From Rhodospirillales bacterium (GTDB lineage Bacteria; Pseudomonadota; Alphaproteobacteria; Rhodospirillales; JAOUPW01), in the NCBI GenBank assembly GCA_029879665.1, contig JAOUPW010000030.1:1-10222 (forward strand): a stretch of DNA of 10,222 nucleotides, in the 5' to 3' direction. Of the stretch, positions 1 through 8,429 are shown one piece after another (the stretch's first letter is position 1; every line of letters begins with the position of its first letter). The notes beneath the pieces were generated by a model. That model worked only from the letters and a program-made list of their open reading frames with translations, had not been told where the DNA came from and did not search any database. The translations under genes and the position numbers were made by a program.

Positions 1-31
1 CGGAAATCGTAAGGATCCGGTAATTATTTCC

Positions 32-2653
32 GTGAACGAGATCAAAGTCGAAACATCAGCGATTCTCAGTCCTGTGCTTTGGGGCGGGATATCCTTTCTG
101 TTTGTTTGTGCCGGTGCATATGCGTACTGGCGCTTGCCGGCTTTTCCGGTGGTGGCGGTTTTGCTTTTTACCGTCGCCGTCTTCTCGCTGCTGGTTATGG
201 CCTTCACCCTGGGGCGGAAAACTTCCGGAGATCCCGTTCCCGGACTGTTGATGAGAAGCGCCGACAACAACCCGGATGGCCGCCTGATCACCAACGGAGA
301 AGGCAAAATCATCTATGCGAACGACTCTTTTCACAGGCTGTTCGTCTCCGATGGGGGGCAGGTTTCCTCGCTCAACGATCTTGCCGTTCTGCTGAAGGAC
401 AGGGGGGATATGGCGGACGCATTTGCCCGTCTGCGCGCCAACGCTGCGGTCGGCATTGCCGGAGAACTTGATTTTCCCATCAGCCTGTCCCGGGGAGCGG
501 CTGCCCGGGAGCCGGTGGGCCGGGATTTGATCGAATGGCGGCGGATCCAGGTCTCTCCTCTCCTCCGGGGCCGCGCTTCGGAACGCCGGCCAGATGAAAG
601 ATTTGCGCTTTGGCGTTGCGAAGATATCACGGCGCGCAATGAACTGGACGCCATCCGCCGCCAACAGGAAGAAATGCTGGTCGATTTCATCGACAACCTT
701 CCGGTCGGGTTCTTCTCGGCCGATTCTGAAGGCCGGATTCTTTACGCCAACAAATCCTTGTCCGATTGGCTAAGTCTATCGCCCAGCGAACTTAACCGGA
801 AAGAGATGCGCTTTTCGGATTTCGTGGTGATGTCAGGACCGCAGGCGCCATCCTCTTTCATGGCCGGCCACGAAGAAGATGCCGATCACATGAACGGTGA
901 AGTGACCTTGAAGGGGGCGGATGGAAAAATTTTCAGAGCAAGTCTGATCCAATCGGTTCAACCGGCCCATAATGGCGATGTCTCTTATACCCGCTCGGTG
1001 TTGATGCGTGGCCTTGCCTGGCGCCAGGACGGCGACCCGGATGGGACTGATTCGGCGCAGCGGCTCCATTGGTTGTTTAAAGAGGCGCCGGTGGGGATCG
1101 TGCTTCTTGACCTCAACGGCGAAGTCACGGACTGCAATCGGGCATTTCTTAAACTGTTGGGGCTGCACCGGGATGCGGTGGTCGGCCGCCCCCTGACCGA
1201 GCGCATGACCCTGGAAGACCGCAGCGATGTCTCGGCACAACTTTCCAAGGTTGTCATGGGGATCATGCCAGCGACCCATCTTGAGGTTCGCATGCCCGGC
1301 GCCGGCCAGCGCGAACTGGTGGCGTCCCTGTTTGCCAGCCGCATGGAAGACGAAGGCGGCGAAGTTTCCGGCCTCATCCTCCATTTCATCGACGCCACCG
1401 AACAAAAACATCTTGAGATCCAGTTCGCGCAGTCCCAGAAAATCCAGGCGGTCGGGCAACTGGCGGGCGGCGTTGCCCATGACTTCAACAACCTGCTGAC
1501 GGCGATGATCGGTTTTTGCGATCTTCTGTTGGAACGCCACGGGCCGGACAATCCTTCTTTTGCCGACATCATGCAGATCAAGCAGAACGCCAATCGGGCG
1601 ACCAACCTGGTGCGTCAGTTGCTGGCCTTCTCGCGCAAGCAGACTCTGCAACCGGAAATCCTGGATACTTCCGCCGCGCTGTCCGACCTTTCCAACCTGC
1701 TGGGCCGGCTAATCGGCGAAAGCATCGTTCTGAAGATGGAACACGGGCGCAATTTGGGGCTGGTCCGCGTTGATCCGGGCCAGTTCGATCAGGTCATCAT
1801 CAACCTGGCCGTCAACTCCCGCGACGCCATGCCCGGTGGCGGCACGCTCACCATCCGCACCTCCGATGTCACCGTTGACGAGCCGGTGCAGCGGGGCGCG
1901 GAACTGATGCCGGCGGGGGGCTATGTCTTGATTGAGGTATCCGATAGCGGCACCGGCATCGCCAAGGAGGATATCGGGCGTATTTTCGAGCCCTTTTTCA
2001 CGACCAAGGAAGTCGGCGCCGGCACCGGGCTCGGCCTTTCCACGGTTTACGGTATCGTGCGCCAGACCGGCGGTTTCATTTTCGTCGACAGTGCGTCGGG
2101 AAAAGGAACCACCTTCAAAATTTACCTGCCCCATTACGAAACCGTGGATCTGGAAATGAAAAATTCCGGTTGGCCCGATTCCCTCGGCCCCGAACCCGAA
2201 CTGAACCTGGAGCATTCGTCGCCGGCCCCGCAAGCCGCGCGCGGCATCGCCGCCCGGGACGAACACGCCGAAGGCGACCTCACCGGAACCGGCACGGTTC
2301 TGCTGGTCGAGGACGAGGACGCGGTACGTATGTTCGGCGCCCGGGCCCTGCGCAACAAGGGCTACCGGGTGCTTGAGGCCCACAACGGGGAAGGGGCGCT
2401 GGATCTGATCAAATCCAACGGCGGCCCCATCGACCTGATCATCAGCGACGTGGTCATGCCCGGTATGGACGGCCATACCCTGGTCCGGCTGGTGCGCCAG
2501 GAACGGCCCCGGGTGCGCATCATCCTGATGTCGGGCTACGCCGAAGATGCGCTCTCGGAAGAAATCCACCGCGACCCGACCATCAATTTCCTGCCCAAGC
2601 CGTTTACGCTGAAAATCCTGGCGGGCATGGTCAAGGACGTGATGGAGGCGTGA
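32..2653 (+). CDS. cckA: CckA-type hybrid sensor histidine kinase with receiver domain
   Basis: A membrane-bound hybrid kinase. In alphaproteobacteria CckA autophosphorylates and passes phosphate through its receiver to ChpT, then to CtrA and CpdR, controlling cell cycle and motility. Residues numbered from GTG 32: two membrane helices (about 13-34 and 37-60); three PAS-like segments (about 75-160, 215-325, 343-456) with the repeated pattern G-x-I-x-Y-A-N or G-E-V-T-D-C-N; an H-box GGVAHDFNNLL with phospho-acceptor His483; an N-box NLAVNSRDAM (Asn595); DSGTGI (638-643); FEPFFTTK (652-659); GAGTGLGLS (662-670). A linker then leads to a receiver domain with acidic LLVEDED (757-763), phospho-acceptor Asp806 in ISDVVMPGMDG, Ser834 and Lys856. 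The frame stays open to base 2 with no stop. GTG 32 is only the first usual start in the window, and the AAGGA at 11-15 lies 16 nt away, so the true start may be further left. The symbol rests on domain order plus the recA-alaS neighbourhood. Confidence 0.88.
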   Translation: MNEIKVETSAILSPVLWGGISFLFVCAGAYAYWRLPAFPVVAVLLFTVAVFSLLVMAFTLGRKTSGDPVPGLLMRSADNNPDGRLITNGEGKIIYANDSFHRLFVSDGGQVSSLNDLAVLLKDRGDMADAFARLRANAAVGIAGELDFPISLSRGAAAREPVGRDLIEWRRIQVSPLLRGRASERRPDERFALWRCEDITARNELDAIRRQQEEMLVDFIDNLPVGFFSADSEGRILYANKSLSDWLSLSPSELNRKEMRFSDFVVMSGPQAPSSFMAGHEEDADHMNGEVTLKGADGKIFRASLIQSVQPAHNGDVSYTRSVLMRGLAWRQDGDPDGTDSAQRLHWLFKEAPVGIVLLDLNGEVTDCNRAFLKLLGLHRDAVVGRPLTERMTLEDRSDVSAQLSKVVMGIMPATHLEVRMPGAGQRELVASLFASRMEDEGGEVSGLILHFIDATEQKHLEIQFAQSQKIQAVGQLAGGVAHDFNNLLTAMIGFCDLLLERHGPDNPSFADIMQIKQNANRATNLVRQLLAFSRKQTLQPEILDTSAALSDLSNLLGRLIGESIVLKMEHGRNLGLVRVDPGQFDQVIINLAVNSRDAMPGGGTLTIRTSDVTVDEPVQRGAELMPAGGYVLIEVSDSGTGIAKEDIGRIFEPFFTTKEVGAGTGLGLSTVYGIVRQTGGFIFVDSASGKGTTFKIYLPHYETVDLEMKNSGWPDSLGPEPELNLEHSSPAPQAARGIAARDEHAEGDLTGTGTVLLVEDEDAVRMFGARALRNKGYRVLEAHNGEGALDLIKSNGGPIDLIISDVVMPGMDGHTLVRLVRQERPRVRIILMSGYAEDALSEEIHRDPTINFLPKPFTLKILAGMVKDVMEA

Positions 2654-2762
2654 GCCCCCCTGAGCTCCCTGATCCCCCCCCTGATTCCTCTTGGCGCGAC
2701 TCCGGCGGGAGACTCGGCTCCTCCGTTTCCGTCCGGCCCCACTCCCTAACCCGACAATCAAC
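2654..2762 (+). terminator. C-rich, G-poor stretch after cckA, possible Rho-dependent termination region
   Basis: Immediately after the cckA stop, bases 2654-2690 contain 21 C and only 5 G. Runs of C are separated by three CCTGA units, and the bias continues more weakly to about 2762. C-rich, G-poor, unstructured RNA is what the Rho factor binds. No convincing intrinsic terminator is present: the only hairpin is CTCC (2700-2703) with GGAG (2708-2711), and no T-run follows it. A Rho loading site is therefore an inference from composition, not a demonstrated element. Confidence 0.3.
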
Positions 2763-2786
2763 CTCGGAATTCGCCGGATTCGGTGA

Positions 2787-2812
2787 GAACATATAGCGAA
2801 TATAAAGCGAAT
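2787..2812. promoter_or_regulatory. Candidate LexA (SOS) operator upstream of recA, three tandem half-sites
   Basis: Three half-sites occur at exact 11-nt pitch: GAAC (2787-2790), GAAT (2798-2801) and GAAT (2809-2812). The intervening 7-mers are similar to each other (ATATAGC, ATAAAGC). The established alphaproteobacterial LexA box is the direct repeat GTTC-N7-GTTC, which reads GAAC-N7-GAAC on this strand, so the first pair differs by one base and the second pair by two. The array abuts the -35 element of the proposed recA promoter. LexA binding is inferred from motif and position. Confidence 0.6.
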
Positions 2813-2840
2813 TTGTATTTATACATCAAATAGTTATAAA
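2813..2840 (+). promoter_or_regulatory. Candidate recA promoter
   Basis: TTGTAT (2813-2818) and TATAAA (2835-2840) are separated by 16 nt, a plausible sigma-70-type pair inside the only AT-rich part of the cckA-recA gap. Transcription would start near 2847. The two candidate LexA sites would then lie immediately upstream of the -35 box and about 10 nt downstream of the start, a sensible arrangement for an SOS-repressed gene. Other pairings are possible, for example TTGCGC at 2847-2852 as a -35, but its partner is poor. Confidence 0.4.
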
Positions 2841-2856
2841 AAACTATTGCGCGTGA

Positions 2857-2871
2857 GAACAAAACAGGTAC
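2857..2871. promoter_or_regulatory. Second candidate LexA (SOS) operator in the recA leader
   Basis: GAAC (2857-2860), seven bases (AAAACAG), then GTAC (2868-2871) differs by one base from the GAAC-N7-GAAC form of the alphaproteobacterial LexA box. It shares the 8-mer GTGAGAAC (2853-2860) with the upstream array (2783-2790), exactly 70 nt apart. It lies about 50 nt before the recA start codon, in the expected early transcribed region. Confidence 0.55.
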
Positions 2872-2907
2872 AGTCGAGTGATTGCAACGTTAGACACCCT
2901 GTGAAAT

Positions 2908-2915
2908 AAGAAAGG
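2908..2915 (+). promoter_or_regulatory. Ribosome binding site of recA
   Basis: AAGAAAGG ends 7 nt before ATG 2923. This supports that start over the in-frame ATG at 2962 (residue 14), which has no comparable purine-rich site. Confidence 0.7.
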
Positions 2916-2922
2916 TCACGTC

Positions 2923-4035
2923 ATGTCTCAAAGCGCTCTCCGACTCGTCGAAAAGGACAACATGGACAAGAACAAGGCCCTGGATGCCGCCGTCAGCCAA
3001 ATCGAACGCGCCTTCGGCAAGGGCTCCGTCATGCGTCTGGGTCAGCGCGAGACCGTGGCAACCGAGGTCGTCTCTTCGGGGTCGCTCAGCCTGGATATCG
3101 CCCTCGGTATCGGCGGGTTGCCCCGGGGCCGGGTGATCGAGGTTTACGGCCCGGAAAGTTCCGGCAAGACGACCCTGGCCCTGCATGCGGTGGCTGAAGC
3201 GCAGAAACTGGGCGGCACCTGCGCCTTTATCGACGCCGAACATGCGCTGGATCCGTCCTACGCCAAGAAACTTGGCGTTAACATTGACGATCTTTTGATT
3301 TCCCAGCCCGACGGCGGCGAACAGGCCCTTGAAATCACCGACACCCTGGTCCGTTCCGGCGCCGTTGACGTGCTGGTGGTGGACAGTGTCGCGGCCCTGG
3401 TGCCCCGCGCCGAACTGGAAGGCGAAATGGGCGACCATCATGTCGGCCTGCAGGCTCGATTGATGAGTCAGGCATTGCGCAAACTGACCGGTTCGGTGTC
3501 GCGGTCCAACACCATGGTTATCTTCATCAACCAGATCCGCATGAAGATCGGCGTCATGTTCGGCAGCCCGGAAACCACCACCGGCGGCAACGCGCTTAAG
3601 TTCTACTCCTCCATCCGCCTGGAAATTAGGCGCATTGGCGCGATCAAGGACCGTGACGAAATCGTCGGCAACCAGACCCGGGTCAAGGTGGTCAAGAACA
3701 AGCTGGCGCCACCGTTCAAGACGGTGGAATTCGATATCATGTACGGCGAAGGATTTTCCAAGACCGGCGAGTTGCTTGATCTTGGCGAAAAGGCGGGAAT
3801 CATCGAGAAGTCCGGCTCCTGGTATTCCTGCAACTCCGAACGCATCGGTCAGGGCCGGGAAAACGCCAAGACCTTCCTCAAGGAAAACCCGGACAAGGCC
3901 GCCGAGATCGAACAGGCTATCCGCGCCAATGCCGGCCTGGTTTCCGCGGCCATGATGACCGGCCCGGAAACGGACGCGGATGACGATGAAGGCAAGGGCG
4001 AAGATATTCTCGCCACCCCCACCGGCAAGAAATAA
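2923..4035 (+). CDS. recA: Recombinase RecA
   Basis: RecA forms ATP-dependent filaments on single-stranded DNA, drives homologous strand exchange and acts as co-protease for LexA self-cleavage in the SOS response. The 370-aa protein matches the family length and aligns with E. coli RecA at an offset of about 10 residues in the core. It has the Walker A motif GPESSGKTT (76-84), catalytic Glu106 in [10 protein letters not shown], the Walker B strand LVVDSVAAL (151-159), the L1 loop region [10 protein letters not shown] (166-175), and an L2 region from [10 protein letters not shown] (201-210) to [10 protein letters not shown]. The C-terminus is acidic ([11 protein letters not shown], 351-361), as in other RecA proteins, where this tail moderates DNA binding. 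It has its own candidate promoter and LexA sites upstream and a terminator downstream, so it is probably a single-gene unit. All key residues seen are intact. Confidence 0.98.
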   Translation: MSQSALRLVEKDNMDKNKALDAAVSQIERAFGKGSVMRLGQRETVATEVVSSGSLSLDIALGIGGLPRGRVIEVYGPESSGKTTLALHAVAEAQKLGGTCAFIDAEHALDPSYAKKLGVNIDDLLISQPDGGEQALEITDTLVRSGAVDVLVVDSVAALVPRAELEGEMGDHHVGLQARLMSQALRKLTGSVSRSNTMVIFINQIRMKIGVMFGSPETTTGGNALKFYSSIRLEIRRIGAIKDRDEIVGNQTRVKVVKNKLAPPFKTVEFDIMYGEGFSKTGELLDLGEKAGIIEKSGSWYSCNSERIGQGRENAKTFLKENPDKAAEIEQAIRANAGLVSAAMMTGPETDADDDEGKGEDILATPTGKK

Positions 4036-4093
4036 ACGCGAACGGGTAACGCCCATAATAACACCCCCGGCTTTAACGGGATGCATCAACCGC

Positions 4094-4130
4094 GGCCCCC
4101 TGGAATCCCCTCCGGGGGGCCACGTTTTTT
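4094..4130 (+). terminator. Intrinsic terminator of recA
   Basis: GGCCCCC (4094-4100) pairs with GGGGGCC (4115-4121) across a 14-nt loop. After CACG a run of six T (4125-4130) follows. It lies 58 nt after the recA stop codon. Confidence 0.75.
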
Positions 4131-4291
4131 AGAAACCTTCACTATAACATAGCTATAACGGGGCCTTAGCTGGACAGAAGGGGCCGTGCGCTGTAAAACC
4201 CGCAGGAAGTCGGTAATATCGGGGACATGGGGATGGGGAAGCCTTCCGTTCCCGCTTTCGTTTTCTCGTTCTTTCTTTGGGGCCAGGTTAC
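4131..4291 (+). promoter_or_regulatory. alaS upstream region and pyrimidine-rich leader
   Basis: This 161-nt gap follows the recA terminator. CTATAAC occurs twice (4143-4149, 4153-4159), and either copy could supply a -10 element, but no good -35 partner is visible. GGGGCC occurs at 4160-4165, 4180-4185 and 4279-4284. GGGAA (4236-4240) can pair with TTCCC (4249-4253) over an 8-nt loop. It is followed by a C/T-rich tract to 4278 containing several T-runs, a weak terminator-like shape just before the start codon. No T-box features are apparent. Regulation of alaS here is a guess. Confidence 0.3.
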
Positions 4292-6943
4292 ATGCAGACC
4301 GTCAACGACATCCGCAAGGCGTTTCTCGATTTCTACGCCGGCCACGGCCATGAAATCGTCAATTCCGGACCCCTGGTGCCACATAACGATCCGACCCTGA
4401 TGTTCACCAACGCCGGCATGGTGCAGTTCAAGAATGTCTTTACCGGCGTCGAGAAACGGGATTATGTGCGCGCCGCGACTTCGCAGAAATGCGTCCGCGC
4501 CGGCGGCAAGCACAACGACCTGGAAAACGTCGGCTACACCGCTCGCCACCACACCTTTTTCGAAATGCTGGGGAATTTTTCCTTCGGCGATTATTTCAAG
4601 GATACCGCGATCGAGCTCGCCTGGACCCTGATTACCCGGGATTTCGGCCTGCCCGTGGACAAGCTGCTGGTCACCGTCTATGCCGATGACGACGAAGCTT
4701 TCGGTCTGTGGAAAAAAATCGCCGGCCTGCCGGAAAACCGCATCATCCGCATTTCCACGTCGGACAATTTCTGGGCGATGGGGGAAACCGGGCCGTGCGG
4801 GCCGTGTTCGGAAATCTTCTACGATCACGGAGAACACATTCCCGGCGGCCCCCCCGGCAGCCCAGACGAAGACGGTGACCGTTTCATCGAAATCTGGAAC
4901 CTGGTTTTCATGCAGTACGAACAGGTGTCGCCGGATAAACGGATCGACCTGCCGAAACCCTCTATCGATACCGGTATGGGTCTGGAACGGATCGCCGCCG
5001 TCCTGCAGGGCACCCACGACAATTACGAAACCGATCTTTTCAAATCCCTGATCCGCGCCTCGGCGGAAGCCACCGGCACCGACCCCGGCGGCGAACACGG
5101 GGTCTCGCACCGGGTTATTGCCGATCATCTGCGCGCGACCTCGTTCCTGATTGCCGACGGGGTGCTGCCGTCCAACGAAGGCCGCGGCTATGTGCTGCGC
5201 CGGATCATGCGCCGGGCCATGCGCCACGCCCATCTTGCCGGCGCCACCGACCCCCTGATCTATAAGCTGGTGCCGGCGCTGGTGGCGCAGATGGGCCAGG
5301 CCTTCCCGGAATTGATCCGCGCCGAAGCCTTGATCGAGGAAACCCTGAAACTGGAAGAAAGCCGTTTCAAGAGGACCCTGGAACGGGGCCTCAAGCTCCT
5401 CGACGAAGCCACGTCCGACCTTGCCAAGGGGGATGAGCTGGACGGCGAAACCGCTTTCAAGCTTTACGACACCTATGGGTTTCCCCTGGATATGACTCAG
5501 GATGCGCTCAGGTCCCGGGGCATCGGCGTCGATGTGGATGTTTTCAACACCGCCATGGAACGCCAGCGGACTGAGGCCCGCGCCGCCTGGGCCGGGTCCG
5601 GCGACGCGGCGACGGAAGACATCTGGTTTGAAATTCGCGAAGAAACCGGCGCCACCGAGTTCCTCGGTTACGGCACCGAAAGCGCCGAAGGCCGCGTCAC
5701 CGCGCTGATTGTGAGCGGTGCGCGGGTGAACGAGGCCACCACCGGCGACAAGGTCGCGGTCGTCGTCAACCAGACGCCGTTTTACGGCGAATCCGGCGGC
5801 CAGATGGGGGACACCGGCCTGATGTTCGGCCCCGACGGGATACGCGTGGTCATTACGGAAACTCAGAAAAAAGTCGGCGACCTTCATGTTCATATTGGCG
5901 AGGTCGAACACGGCGTCCTCAAGGTCGGCGACGATGTTTCCTTAAGCGTGGATGGCGGGCGCCGTTCGGCGTTGCGCGCCAATCACTCCGCCACTCACCT
6001 GATGCACGAGGCGCTCCGCCGCAAGCTGGGCGATCATGTCACGCAAAAAGGATCGATGGTGGCGCCGGACCGCCTCCGCTTCGACATCAGCCATCCCAAG
6101 GCGGTGGGCAAGGAAGAACTGGTCGAAGTCGAGGCTTCGGTCAATGACCAGGTGCGCGGCAATTCCGACGTGGTGACCCGCCTGATGACCCCGGAAGAAG
6201 CCATCGCCGAAGGTGCGATGGCGTTGTTCGGTGAAAAATACGGAGATGAAGTTCGGGTTGTGTCGATGGGGAGCGACAAGAACGCCGTTTATTCGACGGA
6301 ACTCTGCGGCGGCACCCATGTGCGGCGCACCGGCGACATCGGTGTTTTTAAAATCATTTCCGAAAGCGCCGTCGCCGCCGGAGTGCGCCGGATCGAGGCG
6401 CTCACCGGCGAAGGCGCGCTGGCGTATCTTGAGGCCCAGGAACAAACCCTGCGGGAAGCCGCCGCGCTTTTGAAAGCGCCGCCGACCGAGGTGCCGGCCC
6501 GCATCGCCGCCCTGATCGAAGAGCGCAAGAAACTGGAACGGGAACTGACCGAGACCCGGAAAAAAATGGCGGCCGGCGGGAGCGGTACGGCGCAAACGGA
6601 AGTTTCCGACGTCGGCGGCATTAAATTCTCTCCCCGGCTGCTTGAAGACGTGCCGGCCAAGGATCTCAAGGGAATGGCCGACGACCTCAAGTCACAGCTC
6701 GGCTCAGGGGTGGTTGCGCTGATCAGCGTCAGTGAAGGCAAGGCCTCCCTGGTGGTCGGCGTCACCGGCGATCTGACCGACCGGATCAGCGCCGTCGATC
6801 TGGTGCGTGCGGGCTCGGCCGCCGTCGGCGGCAAGGGCGGCGGCGGACGCCCCGACATGGCCCAGGCGGGCGGCCCGGACGGCACCCGAGCCCAGGCGGC
6901 TTTGGAAGCGATCGAGCAGGCCTTGGCGGGCGCCCAGGGTTAA
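4292..6943 (+). CDS. alaS: Alanine--tRNA ligase (AlaRS)
   Basis: Class II aminoacyl-tRNA synthetase that charges tRNA-Ala and hydrolyses mischarged Ser- and Gly-tRNA-Ala. I start at ATG 4292 (883 aa, normal length), whose product opens [15 protein letters not shown] as expected; a TTG at 4277 would add five atypical residues. AGG at 4285-4287 is a weak ribosome site. Visible motifs: [18 protein letters not shown] (26-43); motif 2 region [18 protein letters not shown] (85-102); [12 protein letters not shown] (164-175); motif 3 GMGLERIA (228-235). The editing domain carries the zinc ligand set His565 and His569 (HSATH) plus Cys672 and His676 (CGGTH). A helical linker (about 700-760) leads to the C-terminal domain with its glycine-rich motif [16 protein letters not shown] starting at residue 846. 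No key residue is missing. It lies downstream of recA but is separated from it by a terminator. Confidence 0.97.
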   Translation: MQTVNDIRKAFLDFYAGHGHEIVNSGPLVPHNDPTLMFTNAGMVQFKNVFTGVEKRDYVRAATSQKCVRAGGKHNDLENVGYTARHHTFFEMLGNFSFGDYFKDTAIELAWTLITRDFGLPVDKLLVTVYADDDEAFGLWKKIAGLPENRIIRISTSDNFWAMGETGPCGPCSEIFYDHGEHIPGGPPGSPDEDGDRFIEIWNLVFMQYEQVSPDKRIDLPKPSIDTGMGLERIAAVLQGTHDNYETDLFKSLIRASAEATGTDPGGEHGVSHRVIADHLRATSFLIADGVLPSNEGRGYVLRRIMRRAMRHAHLAGATDPLIYKLVPALVAQMGQAFPELIRAEALIEETLKLEESRFKRTLERGLKLLDEATSDLAKGDELDGETAFKLYDTYGFPLDMTQDALRSRGIGVDVDVFNTAMERQRTEARAAWAGSGDAATEDIWFEIREETGATEFLGYGTESAEGRVTALIVSGARVNEATTGDKVAVVVNQTPFYGESGGQMGDTGLMFGPDGIRVVITETQKKVGDLHVHIGEVEHGVLKVGDDVSLSVDGGRRSALRANHSATHLMHEALRRKLGDHVTQKGSMVAPDRLRFDISHPKAVGKEELVEVEASVNDQVRGNSDVVTRLMTPEEAIAEGAMALFGEKYGDEVRVVSMGSDKNAVYSTELCGGTHVRRTGDIGVFKIISESAVAAGVRRIEALTGEGALAYLEAQEQTLREAAALLKAPPTEVPARIAALIEERKKLERELTETRKKMAAGGSGTAQTEVSDVGGIKFSPRLLEDVPAKDLKGMADDLKSQLGSGVVALISVSEGKASLVVGVTGDLTDRISAVDLVRAGSAAVGGKGGGGRPDMAQAGGPDGTRAQAALEAIEQALAGAQG

Positions 6944-6985
6944 GTAGAATTCCAGCCCCGGGCCGGCACCTCAAAAGGCCACTTC

Positions 6986-7014
6986 TTGATTCCGTAATCT
7001 TGTCCACCTAATTT
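6986..7014 (+). promoter_or_regulatory. Possible promoter of the MscS-like gene
   Basis: TTGATT (6986-6991) and TAATTT (7009-7014) are separated by 17 nt in the 157-nt gap after alaS. The -10 box is poor, matching three of six consensus bases. The -35 overlaps one copy of the 9-mer TGATTCCGT (6987-6995), which recurs at 7027-7035, exactly 40 nt later. I see no clear terminator for alaS in this gap, so read-through from alaS is also possible. Confidence 0.22.
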
Positions 7015-7100
7015 GTGTTTATGGACTGATTCCGTGCTTTAATCCTGCGGCTTGGTGCCGGGGTGGAAATTTCGGCGGATTCAATCTAGTGGGGGGCTAA

Positions 7101-8417
7101 TTGGGAAACCTTCTCGACCATAAGAATCTCGGCAATATCATGAATTCGGTTACCCATTGGGTGATCGAGAACGTCCTCGTTTACAGCACCCTGTTGCAAT
7201 TGTGCATCATCATTGCCGCCTTCATCATCGCCCGGATAAGTGCGCCTTTTTTGCAAAAAAGGATCGAGGAGGGGAAAAAGAGCCCCTGGTTCGAAAAATA
7301 TTTTCCCCGTTTGGCCCATACCATCCTGCCCCTGGCCTTGCCGGTAATCTGGCTGATTCTGCAATGGCTGTCGGTTTTTATCGCCGAAGCGGCGGGCTGG
7401 AGCAGCCACCTGATCGAAAGCACGGTCAGCCTTTTGACCGCCTGGGTCATCATCCGCATGGTTACGTCCATCTTCGGCGATCCCGCATGGTCGCGGTTGA
7501 TTGCCTATTCCGCGTGGACGGTGGCGGCCTTGAATATCGTCGACCTTCTGGATGTGACGATTTCGTTTCTGGATGGTCTCGCGATTCAGATGGGCGATAT
7601 TCGCATTTCCCTGCTTGGGGTCGGCAAGGCCGCCCTTGCCCTGATTATCATGCTCTGGATGGCGGGCTATATCTCCAATTTGCTCGACCGCCGCATCAGC
7701 GCCTTTACGTCCATGACGCCCTCGTCCAGGGTTCTGTTCCGCAAGCTGTTCCGCATCGGTCTGTTTGCTTTCGCCGTGGTTCTGGCGCTCGAAAGCGTCG
7801 GCATCGACCTCACCGCATTCGCCGTGTTCAGCGGCGCCGTCGGCCTCGGCATCGGCTTCGGCCTACAAAAGGTATTTTCCAACCTGATCAGCGGCGTCAT
7901 CCTGCTGCTCGACAAATCCGTCAAGCCCGGCGATGTTATCGCGATCGGCGAAACCTTCGGCTGGATCAATTCCCTCGGCGCCAGATATGTTTCGGTCATT
8001 ACCCGTGACGGTATCGAGCATCTGATCCCCAACGAGGAATTAATCTCGCAACGGGTGGAAAACTGGTCCTATACCAACCGGCTGATCCGCCTAAGGGTTC
8101 CCATCGGTGTAGCCTATACCTCGGATATTCATGAGGCCATCGAAGTCGCTATTCAGTCGACCCATGGGCTTGAACGGGTGCTTGTCGACCCGCCGCCAGT
8201 CTGTCATTTGATCGGATTTGGCGATAATGCGGTGAACCTGGAATTAAGAGTCTGGATTCAGGATCCGCAAAAGGGAGTCACCAACGTCAAGAACGAGATC
8301 CTGCTCAGAATCTGGGACCTGTACAAGGAACACGGAATTGAATTCCCGTTCCCGCAACGCGACCTCCATCTGAAAAGCGCGGTCCCCCTGACGATTACCC
8401 CGTCCGCGGAAACGTAA
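7101..8417 (+). CDS. MscS-family mechanosensitive ion channel
   Basis: Inner-membrane channel that should open under membrane tension and release solutes during hypo-osmotic shock. Numbered from TTG 7101 (438 aa): hydrophobic segments at about 29-48, 72-94, 106-124, 132-150, 172-192 and 212-232, then the pore helix at about 236-256 with small residues and glycines (AVFSGAVGLGIGFG) followed by LQKVFSNLISGVILLLDK. The cytoplasmic beta domain (KPGDVIAIGETFGWINSLG, then HLIPNEELISQ) and the alpha/beta domain ending IEFPFPQRDLHL are typical of the family. It is longer than E. coli MscS (286 aa) because of extra N-terminal helices. The start is uncertain: TTG 7101 directly follows an in-frame TAA and has a G-run (7091-7096) in ribosome-site position, whereas ATG 7140 (425 aa) has a better codon but no visible ribosome site. 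The subfamily and gating substrate cannot be told from sequence. Confidence 0.92.
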   Translation: MGNLLDHKNLGNIMNSVTHWVIENVLVYSTLLQLCIIIAAFIIARISAPFLQKRIEEGKKSPWFEKYFPRLAHTILPLALPVIWLILQWLSVFIAEAAGWSSHLIESTVSLLTAWVIIRMVTSIFGDPAWSRLIAYSAWTVAALNIVDLLDVTISFLDGLAIQMGDIRISLLGVGKAALALIIMLWMAGYISNLLDRRISAFTSMTPSSRVLFRKLFRIGLFAFAVVLALESVGIDLTAFAVFSGAVGLGIGFGLQKVFSNLISGVILLLDKSVKPGDVIAIGETFGWINSLGARYVSVITRDGIEHLIPNEELISQRVENWSYTNRLIRLRVPIGVAYTSDIHEAIEVAIQSTHGLERVLVDPPPVCHLIGFGDNAVNLELRVWIQDPQKGVTNVKNEILLRIWDLYKEHGIEFPFPQRDLHLKSAVPLTITPSAET

Positions 8418-8429
8418 GGCCGGGGGGCG

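Noticed and set aside
1709..2761. Long antisense reading frames opposite cckA, recA and alaS
   Set aside because: They are by-products of GC-rich coding sequence on the other strand; their products show no recognisable domains while the plus-strand proteins carry complete conserved motifs.
4227..4400. A short overlapping reading frame from ATG 4227 through the alaS start, as a possible leader peptide
   Set aside because: It lacks runs of alanine codons, runs out of frame well into alaS, and its residues after the leader are just the shifted alaS sequence.
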